Assembly: GCA_015680685.1 (NCBI GenBank)
Contig: MNCI01008366.1
Span: 309,685 to 370,903, forward strand
Direction of reading: 5' to 3'
DNA from: Gnetum montanum
Lineage: Eukaryota > Streptophyta > Gnetopsida > Gnetales > Gnetaceae
Length of the DNA stretch: 61,219 nt
The translations under genes were made by a program, and so were the position numbers. The notes under the pieces are model-generated. The model ran no database searches. It saw only the letters and a program-made list of their open reading frames with translations, and had not been told where the DNA came from. This document shows, piece after piece, positions 10,901-21,400 of this stretch. Numbering within the stretch: the stretch's first letter is position 1; the number at the start of each line of letters is the position of its first letter.

Positions 10901-12830
10901 ATGTCTCCTTCTTCTTATGAGAGTGCTTCACCACCTAGGTTCGACACCATGAACAATCGGAGGTGGAATGTATAGGATAATTTACCAGTACCCCAATAGT
11001 TTCACTTGGACATTCATCCTAATGAGTATATACTAGACTTTACCTTTATCCTCCACCAGGATGAACAACTACGTTGGTGGGATTTAGAAGGTAACATAGT
11101 GTTACCCCTTGATCGCTCAATCCTAAGCATGCTTCTTCATGCTCTCACACAAATTGGTATGCAGCACTTACAATTGAAGTACGTTGTGCATGAACAAGAT
11201 TTGAGAGAGTATTGACCCACAGAGGCACAATGCCAAAGGGACTCACAACAGGAGAGACATTACAAATCTATGAAGGGAAAGTGATCTTAGGATGTCTTAT
11301 ATGTCATAAGTGAAAATGAGGGTGGTGAACTTGCCTCAGGAGGTTTTCCACATAACAATGTTCCTCTTGTTGGCTTCAATCAAGGAGTTGTGTATCAGAA
11401 TCTTCACTCAACCATTCATAACCTAGGTTTTGATACGAATGGACACAAAGGATTTGAAAAAGGAACACGAACACATGACAATGACAGACATTCCGATCGT
11501 AACCATGATCGAGGTCGCGACCACAAAAGAGAAAGTGATAGACACCATCACAGTGCGAGTCCTCCTTTCTCTTCACCTTCATCATCTCCTTCCCCCTCTC
11601 CTTTGGGATTTGAACGCAATCATAAAGGGAAAGGCCATGAGGACAATGGTAAGCGAAACAAAGATCATAGACAAAACAGTTGAGAAAGGGGAGGAGGGCA
11701 TTCCAGAGAAACACATTGTGAAAGAAGGAAGAGTAGGGAACAGCATAGGCATCATAGATGCCATAGACAATATGATCACGATGAACCCCTACTTGCCACC
11801 TGAAGTATGTTAGACATAACAAAGGCCATTAGGATTCCAACAAGGCACCAAAAGGATAGTAGGATCAAAAGATTAGACATGAAAAATATCCCACAATTTG
11901 AAGGGGGATACAACGCTGATCCTCAAAATCATCTACAAGTATTTCACGATGTATGTGCCTTGCAAAATATAGAAAATGAATGGCAAAAATTGAAGTTTTC
12001 TCCATGAACACTGATCAAGGAAGCAGAAAGCTGGTACCGATCCTTAAAACTAGAATCCATTCGTTGATGGACTACCGTGTTGGAGCTATTCAACGATAAG
12101 TATCAAATGTACTCCCAAGTGTCCAACCTACGTAAGAAAATCCAAGGATGGAAACAAGGAAGACAAAAACCCTTGGATGCTACCATGGGCTGATATTATG
12201 CATTATTACATTGTTGCCCTAGCCATGGTTACTCGCAAAGGGAACAACTACACCATCTTGTGGATGGGTTTAGGTACGAAATGCAAAGAACCCTTGGGAC
12301 TTATGCCCAATGAAGGCTATCTGAGCTTAGAGCCCATCAAATACAAAGATTTTTGGAGCAATTTTCTAAGAAGGAAGGTGAGTTAAGGAAAAGAGAAAGT
12401 GCAGAGGAATACAACAAATATCCTTTCCTCCAAAAGAAGGAAGTTGGATTTTGTGAAGATGAAGAAGAGTCACCACTTGAAGAGATGGTGAATAGGAAGA
12501 CTTTGCCCATTCAAAAGTTTGCATCAAATATATCAGCAAAGGTAGTTCAAATGTGGGACTCCTTAGATGATAAATTTCAAAATGTTTTAAAAATAGTAGA
12601 GGAGTCTAGAGAGCAAGGTAGTGACTGAGAGAAGAGAAATGGATAAAGAAAGAAGCTAAATATGCATGTAACAAGGGTAGGGGCAAAGTTGTCATCATTG
12701 AGGAGGTTGTGGATTCAGACACAAACAATGATGGCCGGTGTGAGATATGCTAGTACAACCATCCTAAAGGATGTTGCCCAGTAGTGTCACATCTGTAAGA
12801 GTCTGGGGTGTATACACTAAACCCATGATT
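10901..12830 (+). pseudogene. E2 gag, degenerate
   Basis: Start at the ATG at 10901 (MSPSSYESASPPRFD), matching the position used in sister copies. Blocks: FILHQDEQLRWWDLEGN (about 11045-11095); a strongly charged arm with HDNDRHSDRNHDRGRDHKRES (about 11475-11545); the capsid-like block KNIPQFEGGYNADPQNHLQ (from about 11880) through YRSLK and LELFNDKYQMYSQVSNLRKK; a Glu/Lys-rich helix block; and a CEIC...HPKGCCP zinc-knuckle near 12745-12780 in which the residue after CEIC is a stop. Several TAG/TGA stops and frame changes interrupt it. Confidence 0.8.
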
Positions 12831-13424
12831 AAACAGATGGCAAACACCCTGAAGGTTACCTTATCCTCAGGGTAATCCAAGGTAGTTCCACCAACCCTTG
12901 ACATATTATCCTAGTGGAACTCCACCATAACCAAATGAACAATATCAACAATGGTAACACCCACAATCATGGGGAATGCCATTATCACGTCAACAATACC
13001 CTTACCATCAACCTAACCCATACAAGTATTACGTTCAGCAGTCGATCTCTCCACTTGACTCCATTAGTCACATCACTCCCCAACCTCACTACCATACCCA
13101 TGAATACTATAGAACTCCTTCTCCTAGGGGTGATGTTCCATGAACAAACTATGCTTCTCATCTGACTACACCTCTTCCACCCTTAGCTCCATTACCACCT
13201 GCTCCAACTATGCAGGGTGAGCTTCTTACCCAGTTGTAGCAACGTAACACTACAAGGGCTATCATTCCTCAACCTACTATTGGTTTAGACAATTGATTAA
13301 AGAAAATATCTTTCTTTAGAACCAATAGTCCAACTAAGTCCTTACAGCCACAAGCGGCTAATTGTCCAATTACCTCACCATCATTTGAATCTTCGGAGCT
13401 TCCTTCGAACCAAAAATTGCATCC
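12831..13424 (+). other. E2 Pro/Gln/Tyr-rich gag-pol linker
   Basis: Coding linker rich in Pro, Gln, Tyr, Asn and Gly (motifs YPQGNP, DPYKYYVQ, TPSPRG), broken by stops. It is the counterpart of the linkers in E1, E3 and E4. No enzyme motif is present. Confidence 0.55.
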
Positions 13425-13935
13425 AATGCACATAGTCATGTTGACTCATGCCATTATTGATTGGATTAAAGCTAGTCATCTTCCTAGGAAATTCTTTGAT
13501 CCTGGAAGTCCTCTTATATATTTGTAAATTTTTGGAAATGATCCTTGCAAAGCTCTTTTGGATTCAGGTTCTGGTGTTAACTTAATCTCTCAAGAAATGT
13601 ACAAAGCCTGGAACCTACCTCCATTAAAAAAGAGTAACATTCATTTAGAGTTGGCCGACTAGTCCATCAGTATCCCATTAGGACTAGTGAAGGACATTGT
13701 CACCATTGTTTGTGGGTGGTCGTACCTTGCTAATTTCCTAGTGATTCAAGTCAACAACTATAAGCAGGACTTCCCAATCATAATGGAAAGAGCATGGCTA
13801 AACATGATTGATGCACACCTAGGAATACACGATCTTTCCCAAAAATATCAAAAGAAAATATGTTTGGAAAGATTGAGAAGAAGAAAGTTCCATGCATTGC
13901 ATATAGTGACACAGGGTGCAATTGCATGTAGAAAT
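13425..13935 (+). pseudogene. E2 aspartic protease
   Basis: Best-preserved protease of the superfamily in this window. The catalytic triplet Asp-Ser-Gly is intact at 13561-13569 within CKALLDSGSGVNLISQEMYK. It is followed by AWNLPPLKKSNIHLELAD, IPLGLVKDIVTIVCGW and ANFLVIQVNN. Stops: TAA inside the strand before the active site (about 13527) and TAG after ELAD (about 13661). The length and order match Athila-type proteases. It could be active only if the stops were absent. Confidence 0.8.
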
Positions 13936-13999
13936 CCTGGTTTGTACAATGCTTAACACTGCTTGCATGTAACTAGTGTGCACAAGTAATAGATATACA

Positions 14000-15790
14000 A
14001 AGATGCTTGTATGTAGCAACCATAAGATATGAAGGCACCCAGTGGCTAACAATTGACCAAGAGAGTAATTCAACTATATGCATGGAACCAATTGAGAGCT
14101 TGACTTGTGCCTACATTGATAGCATAGATACATTGGAGCAAGTCCATCGCCAACTTCCAAGTCTTGACATTGAAAATATCAACGGGGGAAGTTGACAATC
14201 CCTGATGAGTTTAAGCAAGAGCCCCTTGAATTAAAATCATTGCCCACTAGTATTGAATATACATTTCTCAAGAATGGAAAGTCAGTAATTATCAATGCTA
14301 AGCTTGCTCCTCAACAAAAAGAAAAACTACTAAAAATGGTGAATAAATGGTCAAAAGCCTTTGCTTGGTCATATTCCAAATTAACCGGAGTAGATCCTAG
14401 GATATGTTAACATAGAATTTACACTGACCCCTCCATGAACCCTTGAGGACAACCGCAAAGACGACTGAACCCAAAGCTTAAACAAGTGTTAAAGAAGCAA
14501 TTGAACAACTTCTAAGGGTGTGTATAGACTTTAGGCTACTAAACATGACAACATGTAAGGACCATTTTCCATTACCATTCATCGACCAAGTCTTAAATAC
14601 CATTGTAGGGCATTGGTACTATAGTTTTTTGGATGGTTATAGTGGATATAATCAAATTTAAATAGCACTAGAAGACCAAGCCAAGACTACATTCACAAGT
14701 TCTTGTGGGACATTTTCATATAATCAAATGTCATTTGGCTTGTGCAATGCCCCAACAACATTTCAATGTCTGGTTCTAAGTATATTTCAACAGTAAATAG
14801 GGAATGGTGTGGAGGTCTTTATGGATGATTTCTCCACCTATGGAGCGGACTTTGAATAAGCATTGGACCGATTAGAGTAAAAACTGAAATGATGTGTAGA
14901 AACCAACTTAAGGCTTAATTGGTAAAAAATCCATTTAATGGTCCAAGAAGGCGTTGTGTTAGGGCATAAGATCTCACAAACAAGGATAGAGGTAGATCTT
15001 GAAAAGATTAAATTCATCCAAGGAATCACTCATCAACTTGAAATTGTAAAGGATATTTGATCATTGCTTGGACATATTGGCTATTATAGATGCTTCATTG
15101 AGAACTTTTCAAATATTGCAAAACCATTGGTAGAATTAACAAAGAAGGATATACCCTTTGAATGGACCAAGGAATGCAAGCTAGCTTTCCAAACCTTGAA
15201 ACAGAAGCTTATAGAAACACCCATTCTACAAGCTCCTCACTAGTCTAGACCATTCCACATAATGATTGATGCATCCAAATTTTCTTTAGGAGCTATACTT
15301 ACACAATTAGATGACCAAAAATGACCCTATTACATTCACTATGCAAGTCAGAGTATTGCTGGTGCACAAATCAATTACACCACAACAGAAAAAGAATTAA
15401 TGGCTGTGGTGTTTACACTAGAAAAATTTAGGCACTATGTATTAGGCTATAAGATATTTGTACATGCGGATCATAGTGCAATCCAGTTCCTAATGAATAA
15501 ACCAATGATGATCCCTCGCATCATATGGTGGCTCGTGATCTTACAAGAGTTCAACCTTACAATGATCGATCATAAAGGCACTGAGAATGTTGTTGCGGAT
15601 CATTTATCTCGGTTACGATGGGACAACAAAGAGGACGGATATCCAATCTCTGACTACTTTCCTGATGAACTCCTCTTTGCAAGTGTAGTAAAAAATCAAT
15701 TAACCATAGAGACAAATTGGTATAGTAGCATTCTTACCTATCTTCTCACACAAGAAACACCACAAGGGTTGGAAATTAAAAAGAAATAAT
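14000..15790 (+). pseudogene. E2 reverse transcriptase and RNase H, with an 80-bp deletion in RT
   Basis: The N-terminal connector SLTCAYIDSIDTLEQVHRQLPS is readable from about 14095. In RT, about 80 bp are missing at about 14514: E4 has RFIYPIADSEWVSSLVIV and KKGGKWR here, whereas E2 jumps from EQLL to VCIDFRLLN. The catalytic FMDD box is intact at 14818-14829. Frame is recovered by about 15060 (LGHIGYYRCFIENFSNIAKP). RNase H is largely open from 15352 to 15789, with EKELMAVVFTLEKFRHYVLG, HADHSAIQFLMNKP, LVILQEFNLTMIDHKGTEN and VVADHLSRLRW. The RT deletion alone would abolish activity. Confidence 0.82.
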
Positions 15791-15829
15791 AGTTTCTTCA
15801 CTAAGCCAAATATTTCATGGAAATCAATG

Positions 15830-16985
15830 GACAGCTTTATAAGGTATGTTTTCATGGCTTGGTCCGATGGTGTGTTTTCGATGCAGATCAATTGTGAGTT
15901 CTCCAAGACACTCATGAGGGCCCTTGTGGGGGTCATTATGCTGAGAGACAAATAACCATTAAAATCTTGCTTGCAAGATATTATTGGCCTACATTATTCT
16001 GGGACGCTCATCACTTCATCCAATCTTGTGAGCGTTGCCAACGCGATGGGGGAATGACTACTAGAATGGAGGGTCCACAACAATGGATTCAACCCTTAGA
16101 ACCCTTCGACATATGGGGAATTGATTTTATGGGGCCTATTACATTGATGTCCAATGGGATAGCATACCTCATTGTTGCTATTGACTATTTTACAAAATGG
16201 GTAGAAGCAGCTATTGTCACTAACTGCACATCATCTACTGCTGCATGATTTGTTCAACAACAAATCATAAATAGGTTTGGCATGTCTCGTGCACTTCTTT
16301 TCGATAATGGTACACATTTTACAAGTGCGACTTTTCGAAAGTTGATGCAATGCTTAGGAGTCGAGGATAAGCTAACTACACCATATCATCCTCAAGTGAA
16401 TGGCCAAGTTGAAGTTACCAATAGGGAGATCACAAAAATATTGACATGAACCATTAGCAAATATAGGCAAGACTGGAGTACCAAATTAAATGATGCCCTT
16501 TGGGCATACCGCTCCACATGGAAACTCCCTATAGGCTACTCTCCTTATGAGTTAGTGTACGGTAAACTTCCAACACTTCTTATCCAAACTAAGCTTCGTA
16601 CACTATCTATAGCATGTGACCTCAACCTTGACCTTAATCTAGCACAAAAAGAATGGTTAATGAACCTTAACTTGCTAGATGAAAATCGATTAGCCACCCT
16701 GTCATCCAATGAATTGGACAAGGCCTTCAATAAGCAACGTCATGACCTAAGGATTAGGAAAGTCAAATACCACCTAGGAGATAAGGTTCTATATTGGAAT
16801 CCCACACATGTGCCACAATGAACTAAATTTCAAACACTGTGGGAAGGACCTTATATCATTCATGAAACTTTCCCTTTAGGGGCCATGATGATCTATAAAC
16901 CTGAAAGCCCGGATAAGAAGTTATTAGTCAACATCCAGCAAACCAAACCTTTCCATGAGCCTAAAACAACCAGTACTAACACTAC
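15830..16985 (+). pseudogene. E2 integrase with an intact D-D35-E triad
   Basis: Zinc-binding part: GHYAERQITIKILLARYYWP...HHFIQSCERCQRDGG. Core: Asp at 16123-16125 (WGIDFMGP), Asp at 16303-16305 (LFDNGTHF) and Glu at 16411-16413 (NGQVEV). The second and third are exactly 36 codons apart, the D35E spacing of retroviral integrases. C-terminal part: RKVKYHLGDKVLYWNPTHVP, then LWEGPYIIHETFPLGAM, ending near KPFHEPK. There is no chromodomain. Stops are few (about 15896, 16246, 16447, 16819). This is the only copy here that keeps the catalytic Glu. Confidence 0.85.
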
Positions 16986-18279
16986 CTCTATTAATGGATA
17001 ACCTTGCTTATTATTTTGAATCTTCTCCTTCCAACTCAGTCATGGGGGAGATGGCCACTAATGCTAACCATTCTAAGCCCTTAGTTCCTTTGTCTTTTTT
17101 GTTTTATGCATTTTTGTTTTACACATTTTTCATATTTGCTTGTTTTTGTTTTACACCATCATTAACATTTTCACTATCCCTTTCTCTATTACATTTTGTT
17201 TGATCTACTCTCACTCATCATATAATAAGTGCTCATGATGGTGGGTTGTATTATAATAGTGTGGATTGCTAATGTTTGGCTTTTGCCTTTGACTTTCAAT
17301 GTTGATGCTAAACATATGGGTTCTTTTGATAAGACAGGCAATGAGTCCACGTCACCCATCCATCCATACAACTCTATGGTCTCCCTTTATTTTGGAAATG
17401 TACTATTCCTTTTTCTAAGTAAACTTATGAATAAACTGGTGGCTTGGTACTCTTCAAACTAAGGAAAGATTGGAAGTCAACTAAATCAAATAAGTCTTTG
17501 CATGGTGTGGTTCTCACAAAAAAAAAATAAATTGGTGGGAATTCAAAGAACACCCCTTAGACATAATAAAGTAACATGGGCTGGAAGCAGTAGTTATGGC
17601 ACTGGAAAGACATGTTACCCATGCCTGAAGGTTCCCTCTAACTAAGGCCCTTTCTCACTTCCTACTTCTCTACCTTTCTTTTGTTGGAATGGTGGTGGCT
17701 TTGTGGAAGCATTCTCGTTGCTTTAGGAGGATGGATTGGTCAAGTGTGTTGATGCGAGGTCACTAGATGTGGTTAGTTTTAATCAGGATTTGGGCCAAAT
17801 TTTATTAAGTCACCTTAATCACATACTACACAAGGGACTTTACACAACCTTGATTTTGGGATTCCATTCCATTCCATTCTCTCTTTCCGTATTACTTTCC
17901 ATATTTCACCTCATTGTCGGTTTTATGATTAGTCTATATCTTGGTTGATGCATTGTTATTCTTTGGTAAACTCTTATGGGTAAGTTCTTAACCATTATTT
18001 CCATATGTCATTCTTAGAGCCTACGGACTCTTTGGTTTGTGGGTTTGTCAGGGCATAAAGGGCATGAGCCTGCTTTGGGGAGGACCCACTGGCATTCCTT
18101 TTTGGTGTAATTATTAACCTTTCTCCCTTAAACATTTCCTACAATAAACTATTTCTTGTTTCACCCCATCAATGACATCCATTTTTGTTTTGTCTTAATG
18201 GCTTCACCATTGTTAGTTCTCTCATCTTTCTTGTTCTTTCAATTTCCATCTTATCGCTACCAGAGGTTCGCTCTTAGTT
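16986..18279 (+). other. E2 3' spacer, truncated
   Basis: Non-coding. It contains the post-IN block (CTCCTTCCAACTCAGTCATGGGGGAGATGG, about 17024-17053), a pyrimidine-rich tract, and the GGGCATGAGCCTGCTTTGGGGAGG block near 18060. Similarity with E4 continues to GAGGTTCGCTCTTAGTTG (about 18263-18280) and then stops, so roughly the last 600 bp of the internal region are missing. The short open frames here are not supported. Confidence 0.6.
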
Positions 18280-18303
18280 GTAGGGGTACCTCGTTGCTCA
18301 TCA
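18280..18303 (+). repeat. Remnant of an LTR 3' end
   Basis: GTAGGGGTACCTCGTTGCTCATCA matches the last bases of the superfamily LTRs (GGGGTACCTCGCCACTCATCA). It joins truncated E2 spacer on the left to the 5'-shortened E1 LTR on the right. I read it as what is left of the 3' LTR of E2. Confidence 0.6.
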
Positions 18304-19088
18304 CCTGATATTGAATCTCATGATGCATTATTGGATATCCAATATCGCAGGATGCATGTCGACCTATAAATACAACACTTGGATACACGATTCATCCATC
18401 TTTTCATTAGTTATTAGCAAAGATCTTGTAGTTTGTTTTCTCCAAAGTTAGAATATTTTCTAAGTGCCTACAGTTGAAGTCAAAGAAGTGTACGGATCTT
18501 TATTCGAGCATTAATGTACCTGAGCATGACAATGTGAACAACAATAAAGAGAAGCTTTTCTTATCAAACCTTGCAGCACTTGGAATAGATTAATACTTTC
18601 TTTAAGTATTTAATATTCATGCAATCTACTTTAATGAATTTTAACTAAACAACTAATATCAACTATATAACAAACATAAACACAACCACTTCGAGCATAC
18701 TTTTAACGCTTGGTAACCCCAGTGGCACTTAGCACTTAGCAACCTAGTGGCATTATAACATGTCCAGGATGTGTACGAAAAGTGGGAACATATGCCTATG
18801 TTAGAATTAGCTAAGTGTTAGTTAATTACTAGATTAATTACTTTGTTTCCAACACTTAGGCAATTAAACCATAAAAGAAAAAATGATAAAAATTAGATGC
18901 CTCAGTTACACTTAACCATACACTTGCAATTCACAAGTGTAACTAAGAAGACAACAATTGCAATGATTAGATTCACCTCCTAGAAACTAGTGTACTTAGA
19001 GAGCTAAATTCTATGGAATTCGATTGAATTGCTGAGTGAACGCTAGCGATTCATATGGTTGGGTGTAGGGCATACTCATTGCTCATTA
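18304..19088 (+). repeat. E1 3' LTR (subfamily A), 5' end missing about 22 bp
   Basis: Starts at CCTGATATTG, which corresponds to about nucleotide 22 of the left E1 LTR, and runs through CCTATAAATACAACACTTGG (about 18364), AAGTGCCTACAGTTGAAG and two ACTTGGTAACC-like repeats to GCTCATTA. The terminal CA has become TA. It is followed by the duplication GAAAG. The type matches 463-1291 rather than 9876-10764. Confidence 0.8.
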
Positions 19089-19093
19089 GAAAG
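19089..19093. repeat. Right target-site duplication GAAAG of the composite insertion
   Basis: Identical to 458-462; it closes the E1/E2 composite. Confidence 0.8.
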
Positions 19094-20410
19094 TATATGA
19101 ATTGTTAATGAGATGGGTAATGAATTCTTTGGTATAGAATGGAGTTATGTGATGTAAATGAAAGCTTTGATTGACATTTATTGGTCTTGGAAGGTTCGAG
19201 AAGATGTGAAATTGCTAGACAAGTATAAGATGCAACAGTTATACAAGTGGGTCCTCCCCAAAGTAGGTTCCAGCCCTTAATACCCTTGTATAACCACACC
19301 TAAAAGTGTACTTAGGCTCTTAATGAGTTGAATGTAATGCATACCTGTTTAGCAAAACACACATTTTAGTACCAAAAAATTGCGAAATTACACTATGTTA
19401 CACAAAACTACAAGTTATGATTATTTATACAGTGAGATGAAATGGGCTTAGAAGGGATTGCAGAAATTAGGATGTGAAGTGTCTTACCATAGGCATAATG
19501 AATTCCTATGTTTTACTAGTGGTTAAAGTAATCATTAGCCTTTCTATCCAAGATTCAAACCAATTCCAAACCACATTTCAGTGGCATCACATTGTCTCAT
19601 CTCTTGGAATTACAACTGTAAGACTACTAGTGTTGCAAGGAGTATTGTCACTTGGCGCGTTGTCTAAGATAGGAGTTTATTCATTGCATGATTTATTATT
19701 TTTTTTTCTAATTTCTATGAAGCCATCTACATTCAGGCATGGACAACATGTCTTTCTAGTGGAACCCCCAGAAATTTATATTATGCATGAGTTTTATTTT
19801 TATTTGTGTTAATCTTACTAGAGGACTACCTTGAGGCATGGGTGACATTTCTTTTCAGTGACATGGTAAGGCAACACTTATTTTACTCTTACTTCCATTT
19901 TTCATTAGATCTACAAGGATATAATACAACCTAGACAACATGATATAACTCATAGTAGTAATCCAAGAGAATCCACAAATCCCCTTGATGTCACACCCTT
20001 TGCATTCCCTCTTCTTTCTTCACTTTTTAGTCTAGGCATAATGATTGTGAGTTTATTCTTAGTTGTATGATGAAAAGAGAATATGTAAAAGATGGTAAGA
20101 ATTGGAAAAAGATGTAAAGAATGAAAAATGTCAAAGAATGGAAAATCATTAAAGAATTGAAAAATATCAAAGAATATTAAAATTTTAAGAAATGAAAAAG
20201 TATAAAAGAATGGAAAAAATTGTATAAAAGAATGTGAAAAGGTACATCAAGAAATTAGAAATAAAAAAGAATTGCAAAAAATAAATAAATTAAAATACAC
20301 TTATTAATTTTAAAATCAAGATAAGGCATCTCCCCTATAACTAAACTCATGGGTGAGTATTCAGAGGATGCTCCCCAGATCTCCTAGATCATACACTCTA
20401 GGTGGTTCAA
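19094..20410 (-). other. E5 3' spacer
   Basis: Non-coding. In the minus reading it holds the post-IN block ...GATCTGGGGAGC...TTATAGGGGAGATGCC (about 20325-20395), an A-rich tract on the + strand (20090-20290), a segment matching ATGTTACC...GCCTAAGGG of the other spacers (about 19820-19860), and the CTTTGGGGAGGACCCACTTG block at about 19246-19265. The 112-residue open frame on the + strand at 19474-19812 lies opposite this spacer and has no counterpart elsewhere, so I do not call it. Confidence 0.55.
20085..20295. repeat. Degenerate A-rich tandem repeat (AAAGAATGGAAAAAT-like)
   Basis: About a dozen loosely spaced copies of AAAGAATGGAAAA and variants. It occupies the place of the pyrimidine-rich tract in the spacers of E1-E3 (which are in the opposite orientation), so it appears to be an expanded version of that tract. 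Confidence 0.6.
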
Positions 20411-20860
20411 GTACCATCCTTAGTGATTTAACCTTTTGATTATCATCCCAAGTAATCTTGATGGTAATGGAATTGTGATCATCTAAGTTTTTTTTTCTTT
20501 TCCTAGTGATGTATGATTGTGATTTAATAGTTTCATTTTTGGGCTCTTAGTTGGAGTCATCTTCTTAGAATGGGAATTAATGGATCAAATTTTCCATGAA
20601 TATTTTGGACAAATTAATGTTCTTAATTATTAACCACCAGGTGTCTTTTGGTTTAGTGGATCCTACTCTTTGTTATGCACACTTGTTTTTCACACTTGTT
20701 GTGGATTGGTGTAATGATTGTGTTAACATTCTAAAGTGTTAGTGCATAACTACATCCTTTGCTTTTAGTAGCAATGCAATGAATTCACTATGTGTGTATG
20801 CATTTGTGCTTGTCTTCCTTAGAGATTTGGATAGATAAATCTCTCACACTTAACTTAGCA
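20411..20860 (-). pseudogene. E5 protease-RT connector, degenerate; RT to IN deleted
   Basis: In the minus reading a piece equivalent to the connector downstream of protease (CACCTGGTGGTTAATAATT, about 20630-20650, matching CACCCAGTGGCTAACAATT in E2) is followed by about 200 bp of decayed sequence and then directly by the post-IN marker. The RT, RNase H and IN domains seen in E1-E4 are missing. Confidence 0.5.
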
Positions 20861-20864
20861 TTGA

Positions 20865-21400
20865 TTGTGCTAAGTCATGCCTTCCCCATGATAATTGGAA
20901 ACTTCTTATCTTCATTTTTCACATTGATCATATAAAAGTTTGCTAGATAAGACCACCCATTGACAGTGGTCACCACATCCTCTATCTATTCCAAAGGAAT
21001 GATAATAGATTGGTTTGCAAGCTCAAACCTTATATTACACTTCTTCAAGGGTGGTAAGTTCCATGCTTCATATGTTTTGTAAGAGATAAAATTCACCATA
21101 TAACCTAAGTCTAATAGAGCTTTGCATGGTAGATTTCTAGCTACTTGCAGATAAATTAAAGGAATTATTGAATCAATTCTTTTCTTAGGGAGTGGCCCTA
21201 CCTTTATTCTATCTATGACTATTTTTGTGGGCACAACAATATGTATGTTTATGTTGGATGATGATGGAAGCTTGTTTTTGGTAAGAGAATCTATTGTAGG
21301 AGAAGTTGGTCTCAATGAAGTTCTAACTCTACTAACCTTTTCAAGACTTGTCCTAAAGAAAGGATGTTTCTTCATTTGACCCCTAGTGTTGCTGTGAGAT
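20865..21400 (-). pseudogene. E5 aspartic protease, degenerate
   Basis: Minus-strand reading gives VPTKIVIDRIKVGPLPKKR, then LPCKALLDLGYMVNFISYKT, then AWNLPPLKKCNIRFELANQS and VNGWSYLANFYMI. The active-site triplet reads Asp-Leu-Gly instead of Asp-Ser-Gly. The longest open part is 20986-21375. It is recognisable by its match to the E2 and E3 proteases. Confidence 0.75.

Larger units (their letters stand above)
9609..18303 (+). mobile_element. E2: subfamily B block in permuted order (3' tail - LTR - gag - pol - truncated end)
   Basis: From about 9609 the sequence follows the 3' end of intact element E4 (reverse complement of 39102-39345), reaches a PPT and then a full B-type LTR (9876-10764), a PBS, gag and pol. 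It ends at 18303 in a remnant of an LTR end. One LTR thus has an element's 3' tail on its left and a PBS on its right. This is the pattern of two elements sharing an LTR, or of an integrated 1-LTR circle, followed by deletions. Coding parts are the best preserved in the window. Confidence 0.7.
463..19088 (+). mobile_element. E1: Athila-like Ty3/gypsy element (subfamily A) with a subfamily B block inside its 3' part
   Basis: Outer LTRs 463-1291 and 18304-19088 are the same LTR type (shared sequence around TATA and the GAGTGCCCGTAGTAGG block) and are flanked by the duplication GAAAG. Coding order after the left LTR is tRNA-Asp PBS, gag, protease, RT, RNase H, IN, long spacer. At about 9609 the sequence switches to subfamily B, which continues to 18303. 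The total of 18.6 kb is therefore not one element but E1 plus an E2 block. All frames carry many stops. Confidence 0.75.

Noticed and set aside
11376-11822. 148-residue minus-strand frame
   Set aside because: Antisense shadow of the charged arm of E2 gag.
19474-19812. 112-residue + strand frame, hydrophobic
   Set aside because: It lies opposite the 3' spacer of E5, which aligns with non-coding spacers of other copies. No counterpart frame is seen.
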